Assembly (NCBI GenBank): GCA_027073945.1
Contig: JALTEL010000187.1
Span: 1-9,464, forward strand
Length of the DNA stretch: 9,464 bases
Direction of reading: 5' to 3'
Source of the DNA: Caldifarciminota bacterium
GTDB lineage: Bacteria; WOR-3; Hydrothermia; UBA1063; CAJXJZ01
The notes beneath the pieces were generated by a model. It was not told where the DNA came from and searched no databases. It saw only the letters and a program-made list of their open reading frames with translations. The translations under genes were made by a program, and so were the position numbers. This document shows positions 7,766 through 9,464 of this stretch, one piece after another. The first letter of the stretch is position 1; every line of letters starts with the position of its first letter.

Positions 7766-8284
7766 ATGGCAAAAAGTTGGACATTAACAAATTTAGCAGG
7801 CTTTATTAAAGCCGAAGAGGGTGGTTCTGCTTCCGAACCCATTTATATCCCTAAAGCAGGATTGAGTATAAAGGTAGCAAGTAGTGTTGTCAGTCTGCGC
7901 TGGCCTGCAAGCTATCATGGTGGCAGCAACCACTGGGAGGCTATATACACAGACATAGTATCGCCATCAGTAGCATCCAATGAAGCATTGGCAGATAAGA
8001 TTGCCTTCTGGTCGGCAAGTTCAGGTGATGATAGGACTTCGGCATTTTTAGGTGTAGATACCATTAGTGGTACGGTGGCAGTAACCCCTCCGGCAGGTGT
8101 TGACGGGTGGAAGTATTATGTGGCTATGTCAGATACGGTAATTAATGCTTTTACAGACAATGGTGATACCAGTTCAGTTATTTCATCTGGTGTCACCATT
8201 ACGGCGGGGAACTTTGTTTCGGCAAATGGATTATTTACTTCCATAACTTTAACATCAGGTGATGGTGTAGCATATCGGGGATAA
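7766..8284 (+). CDS. Hypothetical beta-rich phage structural protein, 172 aa
   Basis: The ATG at 7766 follows an A-rich leader (aacaaacaaacattcagatc) with no Shine-Dalgarno sequence. The protein is rich in Ser, Thr, Val, Gly and Ala, with alternating strand-like segments (IYIPKAGLSIKVASSVVSL, TISGTVAVTPPAGVDGWKYY, GVTITAGNFVSANGLFTSI). It has no signal peptide or membrane segment. The composition resembles phage surface, decoration or tail-tip proteins. Its position between the giant virion protein and an LRR tail-like protein supports a virion role. I do not recognise a family or catalytic motif. It ends with TAA, 3 bp before the next gene. Confidence 0.8.
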   Translation: MAKSWTLTNLAGFIKAEEGGSASEPIYIPKAGLSIKVASSVVSLRWPASYHGGSNHWEAIYTDIVSPSVASNEALADKIAFWSASSGDDRTSAFLGVDTISGTVAVTPPAGVDGWKYYVAMSDTVINAFTDNGDTSSVISSGVTITAGNFVSANGLFTSITLTSGDGVAYRG

Positions 8285-8287
8285 AAG

Positions 8288-9103
8288 ATGAAAATAAGTA
8301 CAGGCATAGGAGTGCCATATTCACACGGGGGATCCAGATATAAAATGCTTTTCACCTCCACGGGTGACGGCACAGGGGTGTCAACAATTAGCTTAACTGT
8401 AAGCAAAGATATAGGGCTTACCCTGGATGGAACAGCCCGGTTCTATTCCGATTCTGCCGGGACGCTTGATGAAAGCACTACATGGACGGTTACCGCCGGG
8501 GCCACAAGAACCTATTATCTGAAATGTCCTTCCGGGACAGCTAATCTTACCTTTTCAGATAGGACAAAACTTACGCAATGGAACGCATGGACAAGTTCAA
8601 CTAATGCAGCAAGTTTAAGCGGGGATATAAGTAAATTTGTGAATTTAACATATATAAGTATTTATGGTTCTAATACGTTATCAGGTAATATATCAGGATT
8701 AACTTCATTAATTCATCTTGGGATTGCCAGTTCAGCTACCATATTTGGCAGTATAGAAGGGTTAACTTCCTTAATTTTTTTGCAACTCGTTGGTTTCAAT
8801 ACGATAACAGGTGATATTAATCCTATTGTTAACGGAATTACCTATTTAATTATTAAAGGAAATAATCATATGGATACTTATACCTCAGGAGCTACATGGA
8901 CAAATGCCACGGTAACAATTAATCCATATACCGGATATGGGTATTCTTCAACTGAAATAGACAATATGCTCATTGACATGGATAACAGCGGATTCAATAA
9001 TGTAACAATAACTCTGCAAGGCTCGTCCGCAGCAAGGACAGCAGCAAGCGATGCAGCAGTAAATAATATGACGGCTAATAGTTGTACGATAATAACAAAT
9101 TAA
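8288..9103 (+). CDS. BspA-like leucine-rich-repeat protein, probable tail or surface-binding protein, 271 aa
   Basis: The ATG at 8288 lies 3 bp after the previous stop, behind ggggataaaag, a weak ribosome site. Residues 1-105 are beta-rich (TLDGTARFYSDSAGTLDEST, TRTYYLKCPSGTANLTF). Residues 110-193 hold four repeats of 21 residues: LSGDISKFVNLTYISIYGSNT, with one residue set aside, is the first; the others start LSGNIS, IFGSIE and ITGDIN. Residues 215-271 form a capping region (YSSTEIDNMLIDMDNSGF, then a strand, then AARTAASDAAVNN and a closing strand TIITN) that recurs at the C-terminus of BspA-like proteins in phages and gut bacteria. There is no secretion signal, which fits a virion protein rather than a bacterial surface protein. 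Host recognition is inferred from repeat type and position. Confidence 0.82.
   Translation: MKISTGIGVPYSHGGSRYKMLFTSTGDGTGVSTISLTVSKDIGLTLDGTARFYSDSAGTLDESTTWTVTAGATRTYYLKCPSGTANLTFSDRTKLTQWNAWTSSTNAASLSGDISKFVNLTYISIYGSNTLSGNISGLTSLIHLGIASSATIFGSIEGLTSLIFLQLVGFNTITGDINPIVNGITYLIIKGNNHMDTYTSGATWTNATVTINPYTGYGYSSTEIDNMLIDMDNSGFNNVTITLQGSSAARTAASDAAVNNMTANSCTIITN
8615..8866 (+). repeat. Four 63-bp (21-residue) leucine-rich repeats
   Basis: Units lie at 8615-8677, 8678-8740, 8741-8803 and 8804-8866 with no length variation. Units 2 and 3 are also close in DNA: gga tta act tca tta att at 8696 and ggg tta act tcc tta att at 8759, exactly 63 bases apart. This suggests fairly recent duplication. 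The fourth unit is the most divergent in protein sequence. Confidence 0.8.
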
Positions 9104-9104
9104 A

Positions 9105-9377
9105 ATGGATATACGAGTAAAAGACAAATATATACTTATCCTTGACAAAAAAGGAAAGACTTTGCTGGCTCAAAAAATAACGGGCAGGATAGAGACACAG
9201 CAAACTGTAAAGACATATGATACAATTACAGCCGTTCCGGTGGAAAAATTACCTGTATTGAAAGAGGGCGAGCAGCAGGAAGATAATAAGCTATATCAAA
9301 AAAATGGGAAAATAGTAATAAAAGAGGTTGCGCCCCTACCAATAAAGCCCGCACCAATAAAGAAAATAATTAAATGA
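9105..9377 (+). CDS. Small charged hypothetical protein, 90 aa
   Basis: The ATG begins one base after the TAA of the LRR gene, so translation is probably coupled. The leader is A-rich with no Shine-Dalgarno sequence. The N-terminal half has short strands (YILILDKKGKTLLAQKI), the middle is acidic (LKEGEQQEDNKLYQ), and the C-terminus is a Pro/Lys tail (APLPIKPAPIKKIIK). There is no membrane segment or catalytic motif. I do not recognise a family. Such small proteins next to tail-fibre genes are often accessory or chaperone-like, but nothing here proves that. It ends with TGA, which overlaps the next start. Confidence 0.7.
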   Translation: MDIRVKDKYILILDKKGKTLLAQKITGRIETQQTVKTYDTITAVPVEKLPVLKEGEQQEDNKLYQKNGKIVIKEVAPLPIKPAPIKKIIK

Positions 9378-9464
9378 ATGAGTATTACATCCAATTTAGA
9401 CAATTCATACAAGAATTAATTAAACATCCAGATAAAGCAAAAAAGTTTGTTCAGAGTGCTGGCA
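9374..9464 (+). CDS. Start of a further gene, 3' partial (30 codons)
   Basis: The ATG at 9374 overlaps the previous TGA as ATGA, a classic coupled junction. The frame stays open to the window end: MNEYYIQFRQFIQELIKHPD, then KAKKFVQSAG. It is helical and lysine-rich. A competing ATG at 9378 closes after 13 codons, so the 9374 frame is preferred. The family is not recognisable from 30 residues. Confidence 0.6.
   Translation, partial: MNEYYIQFRQFIQELIKHPDKAKKFVQSAG

Noticed and set aside
8288..9103. Variable target of a diversity-generating retroelement
   Set aside because: No reverse transcriptase, template repeat or adenine-biased variable copy is visible in the window. The repeats here are ordinary LRR units.

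Overview
The window looks like the structural-gene end of a tailed phage or prophage. It is AT-rich (about 40% G+C by eye), every supported gene is on the + strand, and the genes are packed tightly. No integrase, replication gene, tRNA, CRISPR array or transposase is visible. The host is uncertain. Three of the four downstream starts (7766, 9105, 9374) have A-rich leaders without a GGAGG-type ribosome site, and a TAnnTTTG-like box precedes 7766. This hints weakly at a Bacteroidota-type host.

Region 1 (3..7727) is one continuous frame of about 2,574 codons, interrupted by a single TAA at 1701-1703. The frame is open at the left window edge, so the true start lies outside. The first part (3..1703) has a Pro/Gln repeat linker, a helical segment and a Gly/Ala-rich hydrophobic segment. 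It ends in YYHGS, the opening motif of an ADP-ribosyltransferase (ART)-like domain. After the TAA the same frame continues with the rest of that domain. Then come a small ATF-type domain, a second ART-like domain, two tandem copies of an 82-residue unit, a zinc metallopeptidase-like domain (HEKAH), and a very long helical C-terminal region resembling the large polyvalent protein associated (LPD38-like) region of phages. This is a 'polyvalent protein': many effector-type domains fused on one virion or ejection polypeptide. The TAA may be a nonsense mutation, a base-call error or a recoded codon; the sequence alone cannot decide.

Region 2 (7766..9464) is a compact string of small genes: an unrecognised beta-rich protein (172 aa), a leucine-rich-repeat BspA-like protein (271 aa) that is probably tail- or surface-associated, a 90-aa charged protein, and the first 30 codons of a further gene overlapping it by ATGA. 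Gaps are 38, 3 and 1 bp, then a 4-bp overlap, so the last four genes are probably co-transcribed.

Inferred working model: the giant protein is packaged in the capsid and delivered with the DNA. There its hydrophobic segments could help cross the envelope and its ART and peptidase domains could act on host targets or process the protein itself. The LRR protein would contact the cell surface.
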